DNA of 64,000 nt from Trema orientale. Lineage: Eukaryota; Streptophyta; Magnoliopsida; Rosales; Cannabaceae. The translations under genes and the position numbers were made by a program. The stretch spans positions 939,633 through 1,003,632 of the forward strand of contig JXTC01000071.1 in NCBI GenBank assembly GCA_002914845.1, written 5' to 3'. Positions within the stretch are counted from its first letter, which is position 1; every line of letters starts with the position of its first letter. The notes under the pieces were generated by a model. That model saw nothing but the letters and a program-made list of their open reading frames with translations, was not told where the DNA came from and made no database searches. This document shows positions 52,001 through 62,223 of the stretch, in pieces.

Positions 52001-54150
52001 GTTGTCTTGTTTTTATTGCGTTGCTTATTTTGTTGCTTATTGCATCACAGGATTTGAGAAGGTTGACATTAATCAATCTTAGCAATTGTCGATTCTTAAC
52101 CAATACCCCAGTCTTCAGTATGTTCCCAAATCTTGAGACACTGATCCTAAAAGGTTGTAAAGCTTTATCAGAGGTTCACTCATCAATTGGAGATCTCAAA
52201 CGACTCATTTTATTGAATCTAGAAGGTTGTGAAAATCTTAAGAGGCTTCCTCATGAAATCAGCTTGGAATCCCTTAAAACTTTCGTTCTTTCGGGATGCT
52301 CGAAACTCAACAAGTTTCCAGGGATTGTTGGAAATATGGCACAATTATCCGAGCTCTATTTGAATGAGACCGCCATCATGGAGCTGCCGAGGTCAATCGA
52401 GAGCTTGAGTGGACTTACTTTGCTGAATGTAAAAAACTGCAAGAGCCTTTTAGGACTTCCTGACACCATTTGTAGTTTGACATCTCTCCAAACTCTGATG
52501 TTGTCAGGTTGTTCACGTCTTTACCAATTGCCAGAAAATATAGGGAGCTTGGAATGCTTGCAAGAGCTTGACGCAAGTCAAACGGCCATGAGAGAAGTAC
52601 CTTCCTCAATTCTACTTCTGAAGAGCCTTGAAAGATTGTCTTTCCGTGGATGTAAAGGTCGTAATATGCCGCTGCCAAATAGATCATGGGAATCGCTCTT
52701 CTGTCGTTGTTTGCCGCTAGATGAAGAAATATCTGACTGCATGAGTTTGCAATTGCCCAATTCCTTCTCAGGTTTGTTCTTTCTGAGAACATTAGATCTA
52801 AGTCAATGCAACATACCAGAAGGTGGAATCCCTGATGATCTAGGTAGCTTATCCTTTTTGGAGAAGCTGGATTTGAGTGAAAACAGTTTTATGAGTGTAC
52901 CAGATATCTCCCGACTTCCTAATCTCAGAGTACTTTGTGTACACGGGTGCAACAACCTTGAGTCATTGCCAAATCTTCCATTGAGTATAAAACATGTTGA
53001 TGCTCGTGACTGTGCTAACATGGGGAATTCAAATGACCATATCATATGGACTTCAAATATGGGTTTCTGTGTCATTGACTGCGGAAAGTCTAGTGATGAC
53101 AAAGGACTAAACTTATACAAGCTTCCAGTAGCCCAAGAACACGTTTATGAGCAGCTGCAGAAATTCTTGGAGGTTTTGTATATCTCTTTCTCTCTCTCTT
53201 ACACACAAAACACACAAAGACACTGATCTACTTATCCGTTAATTAGTCTCCTTTATTTTTTCAGGATGAAATCCGTCGAAAAGCAGGATTTGGATCTGGA
53301 TTCCCTTGCACTGAAATTCCTGACTGGTGCAGTTTGATCAACCAGAGTAACGGATCTTCCATAACAATCGAACTACCTCCAGGGTTGGATAGTTTGAGTA
53401 GCATGTGGATGGGATTTGCCATATGCTGTGTTTACACGATCCACAAGCAGGAGAACTCAGATCCAGCGGCATCTTCCAACATTGGTACGGATGTAACAGA
53501 GTTTTGTTGCCGTTTCAAAACCGAGGAGGTTCAACTTGAAGATTCGATCGACGTAACTGTACCTATAGAACGCGGTGGAGGCTCATATGGACTTTTCAAG
53601 TACATACCACGAGAATGGTTTGCTGGACAGTTGAATAAAGCAAGCCGTATTGAAGTTTTGGTTTCAACCAAGAGCCAAGTTGTGGAGGTGATGAAGTGCG
53701 GGGCACATATACTATACGAGCAAGGTGTGGCCAAGTTTGTTCAAAGTGTGTTTAAGCCCCCTCAGGAGGTCCTGGATTTTGCTTGTAGTTACCAGGACAT
53801 AGAAGATCATGTAACCAAATCATCAGCCTGCATTGACGAGATGGAGTCCATTATAACAGAATGTAAAGTTATTGAGAGGAATCGAAAAGTAATTGACAAG
53901 ATGGAATCTGTTAAAAGAGAATGTACTTTCGCAAAGCCATCTCATAAAGCAAAAGAAGATCCTATTCCTCTGAGTCCATCCTTGGTTCATGCAGAAGCTT
54001 GCACTGGAGGTAATAGAAGTGCAACTCCGAGCAAAAAAGAATCAACCACACAATTCAGAAAAGAGATAGAAGCGATGCTTTCAAGACTTCTTCAGGTCAA
54101 TTTCTATCTCTATTTCTATTTCTATTTTTATTACTATTTCTCTGAGTGTC

Positions 54151-54186
<36 letters not shown>

Positions 54187-55323
54187 CTCACTCAATCATA
54201 TTTGTGGCTCCATAGGGACAGTATGCGCGTAACTTCAATTTTGCTTGCATTTTTCCTCTCAATGCAATCGTGCGGTGGTTTGCCTATCAATGTGTTGGCA
54301 GCCTTGTACTTTGTTGCCTCCCTCCCATGTTATTTAATGATAAGACATGGGTAGGATTTGATGTCTATGTTGTTCTGAGTTGGGATCAATCTGCTGTCTC
54401 GTTTGACAATCTAGATTCCCAATTTCCTCACTTTCTCTTTGTTGATTTGCATGCTCGTGGAAGAAATGTACGACATAAAACATCATTGTCCCTTGGAAAA
54501 GACCGTTTGATAGGATCAGACCATCGATTAGTCATGTTTCATGTTCCTCGTGAGCATTTTCAAGAAGAGTTGAATCAATGCTGGCAAATCAGTGCTTTGT
54601 TTTCAACTACTATCCCGGATCATGTGGAGATTGAGAGGTGTGGAATTCGTGTAGTATACGAGAGTGATCTACATGGGTTGATACAAACAATAACAGAGTG
54701 CACACTAGGGTGTTCAGATGTCAACCATCAGCGTTATTATCAAACATTTGAAAATATGCAGAAAAAGATGTTCCATCCAACTGAAAGTACTAGTGAGAAT
54801 AATGCAGTGGAAGGAGAAATGCCCATTCCCAATGATTTGGGATACTTTTATTCCTCAATGCAAGTGCAAGAAGATAGAGATGATTCGACTTCACAATCAA
54901 GTATTCCAAGAGATTTCGGGTTCCCTGATAGTCAAAGAAACACACCAACTGAGAACGGTCACGACATTACTGGCTATCTTCTAGGAAAATACTACAAGGT
55001 TTCTCACTCTCTCTCTCTCTCTCTCTATATATATATTTATATATCCATATTTATTTCTCGTGTCTTGTCTCATTGGACCTTTCACTATTGCAGTGCTTTG
55101 ATCCTCTCTATATATATATTTATATATCCATATTTATTTCTCGTGTCTTGTCTCATTGGACCTTTCACTATTGCAGTGCTTTGATCCAGAGTTACCGTAC
55201 AACTTTTGTTTCCCTCTAACTGAAATTCCAAAGGGGTTCAACTATCACGATGATGATTATTCAGTGACAATTCAGCTGCCTGATAATTCTTCTAGTGAGA
55301 GCAATTGGATAGGACTTGCGTGA
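49035..55323 (+). CDS. TNL2: TIR-NBS-LRR receptor with tandem C-JID domains (Ma-like)
   Basis: Exons: 49035-49543 TIR; 49981-51088 NB-ARC; 51654-51944 and 52051-53172 LRR; 53265-54095 C-JID 1; 54216-54998 C-JID 2; 55177 onwards C-JID 3, where TGA at 55321 ends the frame, giving about 1596 residues. TIR 20-170 has FDVFLSFRGQDTR and catalytic Glu96 (STWCLDEV). NB-ARC is complete: GMGGIGKTT (Lys235), ILDDVDK, GSRIIVTTRDKQLL, GLPLAL, CFFKG and MHD 498-500. LRRs run about 560-1000. C-JID 1 (EIPDWC, YIPREWFAGQLNKAS) ends in a repeated IDEMES/IDKMES helix. C-JIDs bind effectors in RPP1 and ROQ1; the TIR NADase then signals through EDS1. The layout matches the Prunus Ma protein with its five post-LRR exons. 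Whether the TGA marks decay or a natural end is open. Confidence 0.88.
55022..55187 (+). repeat. Exact 83-bp tandem duplication spanning a splice acceptor in TNL2
   Basis: 55022-55104 and 55105-55187 are identical, each holding the pyrimidine tract, TATTGCAG acceptor and the first codons of the C-JID 3 exon. The acceptors end at 55093 and 55176. Only the second gives CFDPELPYNFCFP in frame; using the first adds 83 bp and shifts the frame. Confidence 0.9.
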
Positions 55324-57284
55324 TGGGCTTCTTTCTCAAGCAATGAGCATCCAACTACCATTTTTGAGAATCAAGATTTAACGATTCCTCACCAATTGTT
55401 TTGTCATTTTGAACCAGATAGAGGTTTCTTAGAAGATCCCTATGGCTATGAAACCACCAATGAAGAATTCAAGTGGCTACATCTAGCAGGAGGATTCATT
55501 TGGCTTTCCTGTATACCGCGTGGACAGTTTCTAAACAAGCTGAACCACTGCAGCTTCATGGAGGCTTCGTTTGGAAGAAAAAGTCTAGGCTTGTGGGCAC
55601 AAAAGTGTGGACTCTGCTTCGTGTACAAGCAATGTGAGTTCGAGCTAATGATATCCCACTGCATGAAAACTTTTTGCGAGGATTGGGATCTCACTCAAGG
55701 TAGAAAAAGATTGTGCAGAAGGCAGTTTGAGATATTTAGCACCTACTTTTATACTTAAGACTCCACTCTTCGAAAGTCGTCGTTCCATCATCGAGGGGAA
55801 GAGAAACCTCGAATATTTGCTCAAAAAATTCTTCAAGTTTCTCCTTGTGATCACTCTCTCTCTTACTGGACATATAATTTCTATGCTACGGGGTTTTGAA
55901 CCTAACTTCGAATACAATTTTTGTTTACCTCGAAAGGAGATTCCAGAGTGGTTCTATCTGCAGATTAGTGGCCCGCATCTGAGTATCGAACTGAGTCCAG
56001 ATCTGTTTGATGATAGCTGGTTGGGATTTGCCATATCTGCTGCTTTTTCTGTCCATGAGAATCCAACTGCTTTCCTTGACAATAATGGTTCTCAAATCGA
56101 TGTCAAACTGCTATGCCACTTCAAAATCAATGAACAATGTAAACCTTTCATGTTTTGCGTCCAAAAGAGGAGTTCAAGTGGAAGAAGTATACTGGTGGAT
56201 TCATTTGGCTGACTTATAAACCTCATTGGTCGTTTCCAGATTTATTTAACCAACAAAGACATTTACAGATAAAGATTTATACCACTTGTCCTGGCTTGGA
56301 AGTGCAGAACTGTGGCATCTGTATTTTGTACAAGAAAGATTTGGATCAATTTGAAAGCACAATAATACGGTGCTTAACCTCCTTCTTTGACGATTTGGAT
56401 CCCATCGTTGAGTATCTGAAAGATAAGAGGCAACGCTGTGCTAATAAGTGCGAAACCAGTGGTTCTTGCAGTAAAGTGAGCCTCAACCTGCTATTTGCAT
56501 ATTGTAGGACTTTGATCAAGACTTCAAATACATATCTTGTGAGATCTCGCAAAGTGCTAGAAGGGTAGGACCCATTCGTCAGGTGGGACCGAGAGGACCT
56601 GGCAGTCGGAACAAACATCCTTACTTGGACAAATCTGACCCATCGGTAAGACATTGGAAATAGATCGAGTACTTTCTTCTCCTTATGTCTTATTTAATTC
56701 TATACGTGGCTTTTATGTAACACAAGACTGGTGTTTCCCTCCAATAATGGAAATTCTTGGCTTGTTCAGAGATCATAATTCAGGCCCTTCAGTCGAAATT
56801 GAGCTGCCTTCCAATCCATCATGTGATGATGCTTGGGTAGGATTATCTCTATTTGCATTATTTTCAGACCCTGATCATACGCATCCAACAAACTCCATTG
56901 ACAATTTGGACAAAGAAGAAATTGCTCACCACCTTACTTGTGTTTTGCAAAATGGGAGTGGTGTAATTGAGAGAGCAGGTGGTTTGGAACAAACCCATTT
57001 CTATCCAATGACTAAGGAAGAATTCAAATGGTTACATCGTGAAGGCCAATTCGTTTGGCTTTCCTTGATTCCAAGGGCATGGCATGGAGGCTTCATTTTT
57101 CTGCGACAGAGTAAATTTGTGCGTGCAGGAGTGTGGCCTCCGTCTTGTGTTCCAGCACAATGTGCGTCAGTTTGATAAAACAATAGAGAATTGCAATACC
57201 TCATTGCGGGAAAAACATGTAGAAAGATCGGGAGGACGCAATGATCCTAACGTTAAAGGTAAGGAGAAACTAGGTTTGGCATAA
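55324..57284 (+). pseudogene. Decayed C-JID exons 3-5 of TNL2
   Basis: The post-LRR pattern continues past the TGA. C-JID 3 runs on to about 55699 (WLSCIPRGQFLNKLNHCSF, QKCGLCFVYKQ). C-JID 4 is at about 55893-56478 (FEYNFCLPRKEIPEWF, SWLGFAISAAFS, then FIWLTYKPHW and NCGICILYKKD in a second frame, so a frameshift near 56150; its acceptor AG appears lost). A short exon at 56508-56645 encodes an Arg/Gly/Pro-rich linker. C-JID 5 is at about 56725-57284 (DWCFPP, AWVGLSLFALFS, WLSLIPRAW, then CVQECGLRLVFQHN in another frame). In Ma the equivalent exons are coding. Here the damage indicates loss of domains 3-5, unless the break points are sequence errors. Confidence 0.7.
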
Positions 57285-57672
57285 GAATAACCTTTCACGT
57301 CACTGAGGCCAGTTACTTGCAGCTGATAATGACGCTGCTCTCATTTTTTTAATGGTGACATGGTCTAATCTTGAACTTCCGGTAAAAATATGTTATATTA
57401 CTAGGCTTAGATTTTCGTTATAACATTCTTCATAATATGAGGACTCTGTTCTCAATTAATCTTATACTGCTTTTCCTTCTGGAGCTTATATAGTCATTTT
57501 TATAATTCCCTCTGAATCAATTGCACTCTTTGGCTCAAAGTTTGTTTGTTGCATTGATGGACATAAAAGTTGTTTGTCCTTACAGACTCAGAGACTAATA
57601 GTTATAATTACTTTGGCGCGTAAGTGGTATTCTTTTTCACGCTAAGACACATAAATCATAGCAGTTTGTAGA
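57285..57672. other. 3' flank of TNL2
   Basis: Presumed 3'UTR and downstream DNA. Nothing else is recognised before the solo LTR. Confidence 0.4.
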
Positions 57673-58182
57673 TGTTAGGGAAATAACCTCACGCAAAATT
57701 GTGAAAGCGACAAATAAAGTGAAATAAAAAGACACACAATTTACGTGATTTATCAATTTGGCTACGTTTATGGGATTACTGCAGATTTTTTACTATAGAG
57801 AGAAAAATTTACACTGTGTTTATAACACTCACAACTCTGAACCTAATTATACCTTATAATTTTTCTCACAAAAAATTCTTTCAAAAATTTTTTGTTAAGC
57901 TTTTATTGAAAGCTTTCTTTCTTTCACTCTCAGTTTTGAGATTTTTTCTCTGTTTTTGGGATGATATTGATGAATGGGAGAGGCTCTATTTATAGAGCCA
58001 AATCCCCACCTTTGTATTCGGCTGGCAGCTACAATTGATAACCCTTTTTTTCTTTTTTGTCAAGAAAACCCAGCTGAGTAGTTGAGCCAACAAAAGAAAG
58101 AAAACAATTGTTGTTTTCTTTTGACTCATTGTGGGAGGCGCCCACAATTTTGATGCATGCAGCCATCATTATTGACTTTACA
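57673..58182 (-). mobile_element. Solo LTR of a Ty1/copia element
   Basis: 510 bp from TGTTAGGGAAATAACCTC to CTTTACA with a perfect 5-bp target duplication GTAGA at 57668-57672 and 58183-58187. In reverse orientation its end resembles that of the copia LTR at 42971-43508. Contains the palindromic GGCTCTATTTATAGAGCC. No internal region: a solo LTR left by recombination. Confidence 0.85.
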
Positions 58183-58187
58183 GTAGA

Positions 58188-58436
58188 TGGTAAGGATAAG
58201 GAAGAAAAACATTGTGAAGTTGTATATGGTTGTCAAATCTATAACTAGGGAGATTTTTCTCTTTGTTCAGGAGTCATCTGGACTTCCTTTGGGGCAAAAG
58301 ATAAGATATCAGAATAGTAAGGCCGAAAAAAAAAATCAAAAAGGAAAACTAAAAAAAACTTCTACTGGACATACTTATGTTTGATCAGTAAACAACCTCA
58401 TAAAACGCGATGGGGATTATGTAATATTTTCCTAGT
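58188..58436. other. Intergenic DNA between the solo LTR and a peptide pseudogene
   Basis: Purine-rich, with A runs. The 65-codon frame at 58187-58384 is lysine-rich and not recognised. Part of it may be the 3' flank of the adjacent peptide pseudogene. Confidence 0.3.
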
Positions 58437-58662
58437 GCCATGGCCACATACACAGTCATCCTCTTGCAATAGGATTTTCAAAAACCTTAGGAGAAAATAA
58501 TCCCTGCATTGTTTAGTACATGGCGGTTGAGTGCACGGAAAGCATGGATTTTGACGGCTTCTTCGTTATAGTAAACACTAGCAGATTCGGTTGCCATGAC
58601 GAATGCCAGTCCTGCCATGAAAGACATCATTGTCCAATTCTTTAACTAGCCCACCATTCCAT
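58437..58662 (-). pseudogene. Defensin-like peptide pseudogene
   Basis: Minus-strand homologue of the intact gene at 60689-60931. A start ATGGAATGG is followed by an in-frame TAA after a few codons. A shifted frame retains MAGLAFVMATE (matching MVGLMFVMATE of the intact signal peptide), EEAVKIHAF and, further on, TGACTGTGTATGTGGCCATGGCAC (the C-x-C end). Frameshifts and the loss of several Cys codons make it non-functional. Confidence 0.6.
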
Positions 58663-59339
58663 TGCAAACCTTGTTTTGTGATTCTATATGGCCTTCTGAG
58701 GTGATATGAAGAATAATCAAAATCAAATTAACGTTAAGATAAAAATGTTAAAAACAAATAGAGCTTATTTATGCTTAAATGTTCTTTTCACTGTATGTAT
58801 TCGTCACCATTGTAAAAAAATTGCGCATAGAGGAATATTTGATAATTTTTATTTTTCCATGTGAAATTCCCTTTGGCGTAAATATGATTTTGTTGGAGTT
58901 CAAAGGGTTATAATTTACGAGCTTTCCAAGGTAATTTGGGAGTTGCATATGTTCTTGAACATGATCTCCAATATGATATTAGGAACAAACACGAACGAGT
59001 ACAACTATGTTGTATCATACTCTTATTGGTTAAACCGTTATTTCGCTGCCATTATAAGCAAAAATCATACTGTCATTTTGGTTCAATCGCTATTTCACTA
59101 TAAGCTTTAATTGTCAATTGATCTGGTTGAATAAAATTTGCATTTCGTAGATTTGGATTCTTTTCTTCAATTCAATCAACTATAGTAGGTAACATTATGA
59201 AAATGTGAAGCTACGAAGACAAAATATGACATTATTCTATATCATTGAGCCTGTAATTTTCCCATTTGATTTGTATATCTTAAGACATGTTTAAGAGAGA
59301 GGCTTGAAAAAGTTATTGCCATGTTCAAAACAAAATGAA
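58663..59339. other. Intergenic DNA
   Basis: No gene seen. The first part is probably the decayed promoter of the peptide pseudogene. Confidence 0.3.
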
Positions 59340-59560
59340 CCTCTATTTAGATAATTATTTGAGAAAAGTAAAAAATCTCAAAGACATAATACAGGTGTCT
59401 GTAATATTTTTTCCCCATTATAAGGAAAGAAAAAAGGAAACGAAGGTTTTTTTTTTCTTTATAATATTTGCAGTGGCCTGGTTTTGACCTTCCATTTCAA
59501 ATTCGGATTGGCTTGCGGTATTTGCAAGTTATATATAGTACTCAAAACCAGAGGGAGGGC
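59340..59560 (-). pseudogene. Peptide-gene relic with coding part deleted
   Basis: Holds the 3' flank (GAGAAAAGTAAAAAATCTCAAAGAC), the last codons (TGGCCTGGTTTTG) and then, without a break, the region around the start codon (ACCTTCCAT) and 5' flank (TATATATAGTACTCAAAACCA) of the peptide gene family. About 200 bp of coding sequence is missing between them, as after an internal deletion. Confidence 0.4.
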
Positions 59561-59667
59561 ATATCGGAAAATCTAAACAGATCAGGCTTATATATTTTGA
59601 TTGAAATATTTATTTTCGTAAGAAATTTAATAGTATTAGTTAAAGAAGGAATAAGACCTAGTAGTAA

Positions 59668-60319
59668 GGCATCTCCAACTAGGATATCTATTTTGGAGTA
59701 ATCAAAACTCATAATCCATGATCAATACCGTAGTCTGGACGATGAACCGAAGGCGGAAGCCGTAAGAAATAAGATCATGCTTGAGGTAACTTTTTTACCA
59801 AATTTTTAATACCAACATGTGGCATGTGATTTATTATCACTCAATTAGTGATAATGTTTAATATATTTATAATAAGTTTTAATACACTAATTAGTTAGTG
59901 ACAACTTATATGCCACATGTGTTGATACACAAAATTTAGCACAAAAGTTGGTATAAAAGTTGGGATATATAGTGTTATCCAAAAAAAATATTCTTTACAC
60001 CAAAAAGAATATTCTCTCTATTTTTTACCCAGATCTTTCTTCTTACCCATTAACTTTTCATAGAATTACCTTTTAAGGGAGCATTTTTGGAAATTTAAGA
60101 AAAATGCAAAAAAAAAAGGGGGTATTTTTAGAAATTTAAGAAAAAACACAAAAAAAAAGGAGCAAATGCGCTATTGCTATAGTGTCTCTATTTTGCCTAA
60201 AAAATGGTATGGAATTGTAGCTTTCCTCCATTTTGCAGGAGAAAATGCCATTTGTTGGAGTCGATTTCATGCTCTATTTTGGCTAAAATTGCCATTTTGG
60301 CATCCGATTGGAGATGACC
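59668..60319. mobile_element. Tourist-type (PIF/Harbinger) MITE
   Basis: Terminal inverted repeats GGCATCTCCAACTAGGATAT and, in reverse complement, GGTCATCTCCAATCGGATGC, with a TAA target duplication at 59665-59667 and 60320-60322, the PIF/Harbinger preference. No transposase. Another small foldback element (about 59789-59966) is nested in it. Confidence 0.7.
59789..59966. mobile_element. Small foldback MITE, copy 1 (nested)
   Basis: Palindromic unit with ACCAAATTTTTAATACCAAC, ATGTGGCATGTGA and the inverse TATGCCACATGTGTTGAT. A second copy with the same arms lies at 61608-61785. It lies inside the Tourist-type MITE and so inserted later. Confidence 0.6.
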
Positions 60320-60322
60320 TAA

Positions 60323-60688
60323 GACACTATAACTATAAAATTTAGTGTGAAACATAGAAAAATTCAATGTAGAGTTTGAATATTCTAAAAGCTTGAACAG
60401 AATTGAGAAAGACTCTTAGCTATAAGCCTACAACCACCAAGATTTTCCTGTGATGTTTTGAAGATGATCAAGAGTTAATACACCACTAAAAAAGGAAGGA
60501 AACTTAGACTGAGAAATGACAATAATATCACATCAAGAACAAGAGAATGCAAATTAAGCAAAAATAAAAATAAAGTCTTATTATTGAATATTTATTAAGG
60601 AAAAAGAAAACAATCACAAAGACACGATGAGGTTTTCTATAAAACCCTTTTCATTACGAGCAACAAAAAAGGTAATGGGGTAACATTT
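60323..60688. other. 3' flank of the intact peptide gene
   Basis: Shows the flank motifs (ACAACCACCAAGATTTTC, AATATCACATCAAGAAC) that recur in the relics at 27781-28110 and, in part, 59340-59560. No other feature. Confidence 0.4.
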
Positions 60689-60931
60689 CTATTGGCCTGG
60701 TTCTGTACCATAGCAAAGACACACATTCTCACTCTTGCAATAGGCCTTCAAAAAGGTTTGGCGAACGGTCTCCTTGCATTCTTTGATACATGCTGGGAGA
60801 GTGCACGGATTGATAATGAATGCAAAAATTTCCTCCTTAGAGTCAACTCCTCTAACTTCGGTTGCCATTACAAACATCAGTCCCACCATCACAAACACAA
60901 TTATCCAACGCTTAATTATACCACCTTCCAT
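60689..60931 (-). CDS. Secreted six-cysteine defensin-like peptide
   Basis: Single-exon gene for 80 residues. The N-terminus (KRWIIVFVMVGLMFVMATEV, after MEGGII) is a signal peptide with likely cleavage near VRG (about 28). The mature part has six Cys with spacing C-x4-C-x3-C-x12-C-x5-C-x-C (CTLPAC, CIKEC, CLC). C-x3-C followed by C-x-C is the CS-alpha-beta signature of defensin-like peptides. Such peptides are exported to the apoplast and act as antimicrobials or signals; the actual role here is unknown. The identical spacing in the gene at 61921-62223 supports that this short frame is real. It sits between TNL2 and TNL3. Confidence 0.7.
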   Translation of the reverse strand: MEGGIIKRWIIVFVMVGLMFVMATEVRGVDSKEEIFAFIINPCTLPACIKECKETVRQTFLKAYCKSENVCLCYGTEPGQ

Positions 60932-61607
60932 TGCAAATGTGAAATATTGCTTTGTGATTCTCTATGGCCTTTTGCATCTAATATTTATACTCAAAACCAA
61001 AGGCCACAGTGATAGTATAATTTAAGATGAAAATATTCCGAAAATCAAGCTTATTCACATATTAAATGTCAAGATTAGCACTTCTCCACCATATCTCCAC
61101 CAACCTCTCAGTTTCTTAATTCCAGTTTATCTGTAAATACTTTCTTTGGTAATTAAGATTTGGATGGCTCATCTATTGCCATTTTTTGCAAGTAATTACA
61201 ATTGTTAACAGTAATTAATATTTAATGGGTGTGTTAATAAAATATTTAATATTTAAATTTTAAAGAAGGGCCTCTTTAAAAAAATGGCGGAGAAAGGATA
61301 ACAATAGAGACATCCTTGAAAAGTGGTAATTTTCAGTAACATTCACCGGTAATTTGTACATATTAAATGTGAAGATTAGCAGTATCTCCAATCCGTCATC
61401 ATCTTATTCCTTGATTTCAGTTTCCACTTGTTTTCTCCTGATTGGTTATACAATTTCCTTTTCATTTTATTTAAGAATAGCAATATATTTTATTAAAGAA
61501 GAAAAGAAATACCTACAACATAGTGAAGCCAATCCCATCACTGAAATTCTTAAAGAGAAAACAAAAGCAAGAAGAGCACAGAATATGTACGTGTGAATCA
61601 TGTTAGG
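60932..61607. other. Promoter of the peptide gene and intergenic DNA
   Basis: 60932-61020 has the conserved family 5' flank (CTCAAAACCAAAGGCC, with a TATTTATA-like motif at 60979). The rest is AT-rich, with no other gene recognised. Confidence 0.35.
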
Positions 61608-61785
61608 TATATCATCGTTAACAAATTTTTAATACCAACATATGTGGCATATGAATTGTCATTATTTAATTAGTGTATTAAAACTTAGTACAAATAAATT
61701 AATCATATTCACTAATTAAATAATATCGATTCACATGCCACATGTGTTAATATTAAAAATTTTGTACAAAATTTTGAGACATCTA
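61608..61785. mobile_element. Small foldback MITE, copy 2
   Basis: Same arms as the element at 59789-59966: AACAAATTTTTAATACCAAC, ATATGTGGCATATGA and inverse CACATGCCACATGTGTTAAT. No coding sequence. Confidence 0.6.
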
Positions 61786-61920
61786 GTATTATTCTATATG
61801 TGTATATATATATATATGATGTGAGTTTATTTTTATCAAATGAACCTGGATAAGATGCACTTATTCAAGGTAAGTAAAACATCTTGGACATGATATAGTT
61901 TTGGATGCAATATTAAGTGC

Positions 61921-62223
61921 TTATGGGGGAAGAGTTGGGGGTGGTGGTAGGGGTGGGGGAAAGTCTGCTTCAAAACCATAGCACCAACATAGAGTGGGAG
62001 TTTTGCAAAAGGCGTTGATCATAGACAGGCTAGCTCTCTTCAAGCATTCACTTATGCATACCGGAAGACCACATGGATCGATAGAAATTACAAAAATTCT
62101 GACTTTACCATGAGTTCTGGCAGCTTCAGTACTTGTAGTCATCATGACCAACATCAATAATCCTTCTATCACAATCAGTATCATTGTAAAACTCAAACGC
62201 TTAATCACTCCTCCAACTTCCAT
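61921..62223 (-). CDS. Secreted six-cysteine defensin-like peptide with proline-rich tail
   Basis: 100 residues starting at MEVGGVIKR, which aligns with MEGGIIKR of the neighbouring gene; the upstream in-frame ATG at 62310 lies in what is promoter in the paralogue. The signal peptide runs to about residue 34 (..TEA). The cysteine spacing C-x4-C-x3-C-x12-C-x5-C-x-C is identical to the paralogue (CGLPVC, CISEC, CWC) although the residues between differ. After CWCYGFE comes a proline-rich tail (PPPLPPPPTLPP) absent from the paralogue. Probable apoplastic peptide of unknown role. Confidence 0.65.
   Translation of the reverse strand: MEVGGVIKRLSFTMILIVIEGLLMLVMMTTSTEAARTHGKVRIFVISIDPCGLPVCISECLKRASLSMINAFCKTPTLCWCYGFEADFPPPLPPPPTLPP

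Noticed and set aside
59468-59701. 77-codon frame after the peptide relic
   Set aside because: It runs from relic flank into the Tourist MITE end and has no domain.
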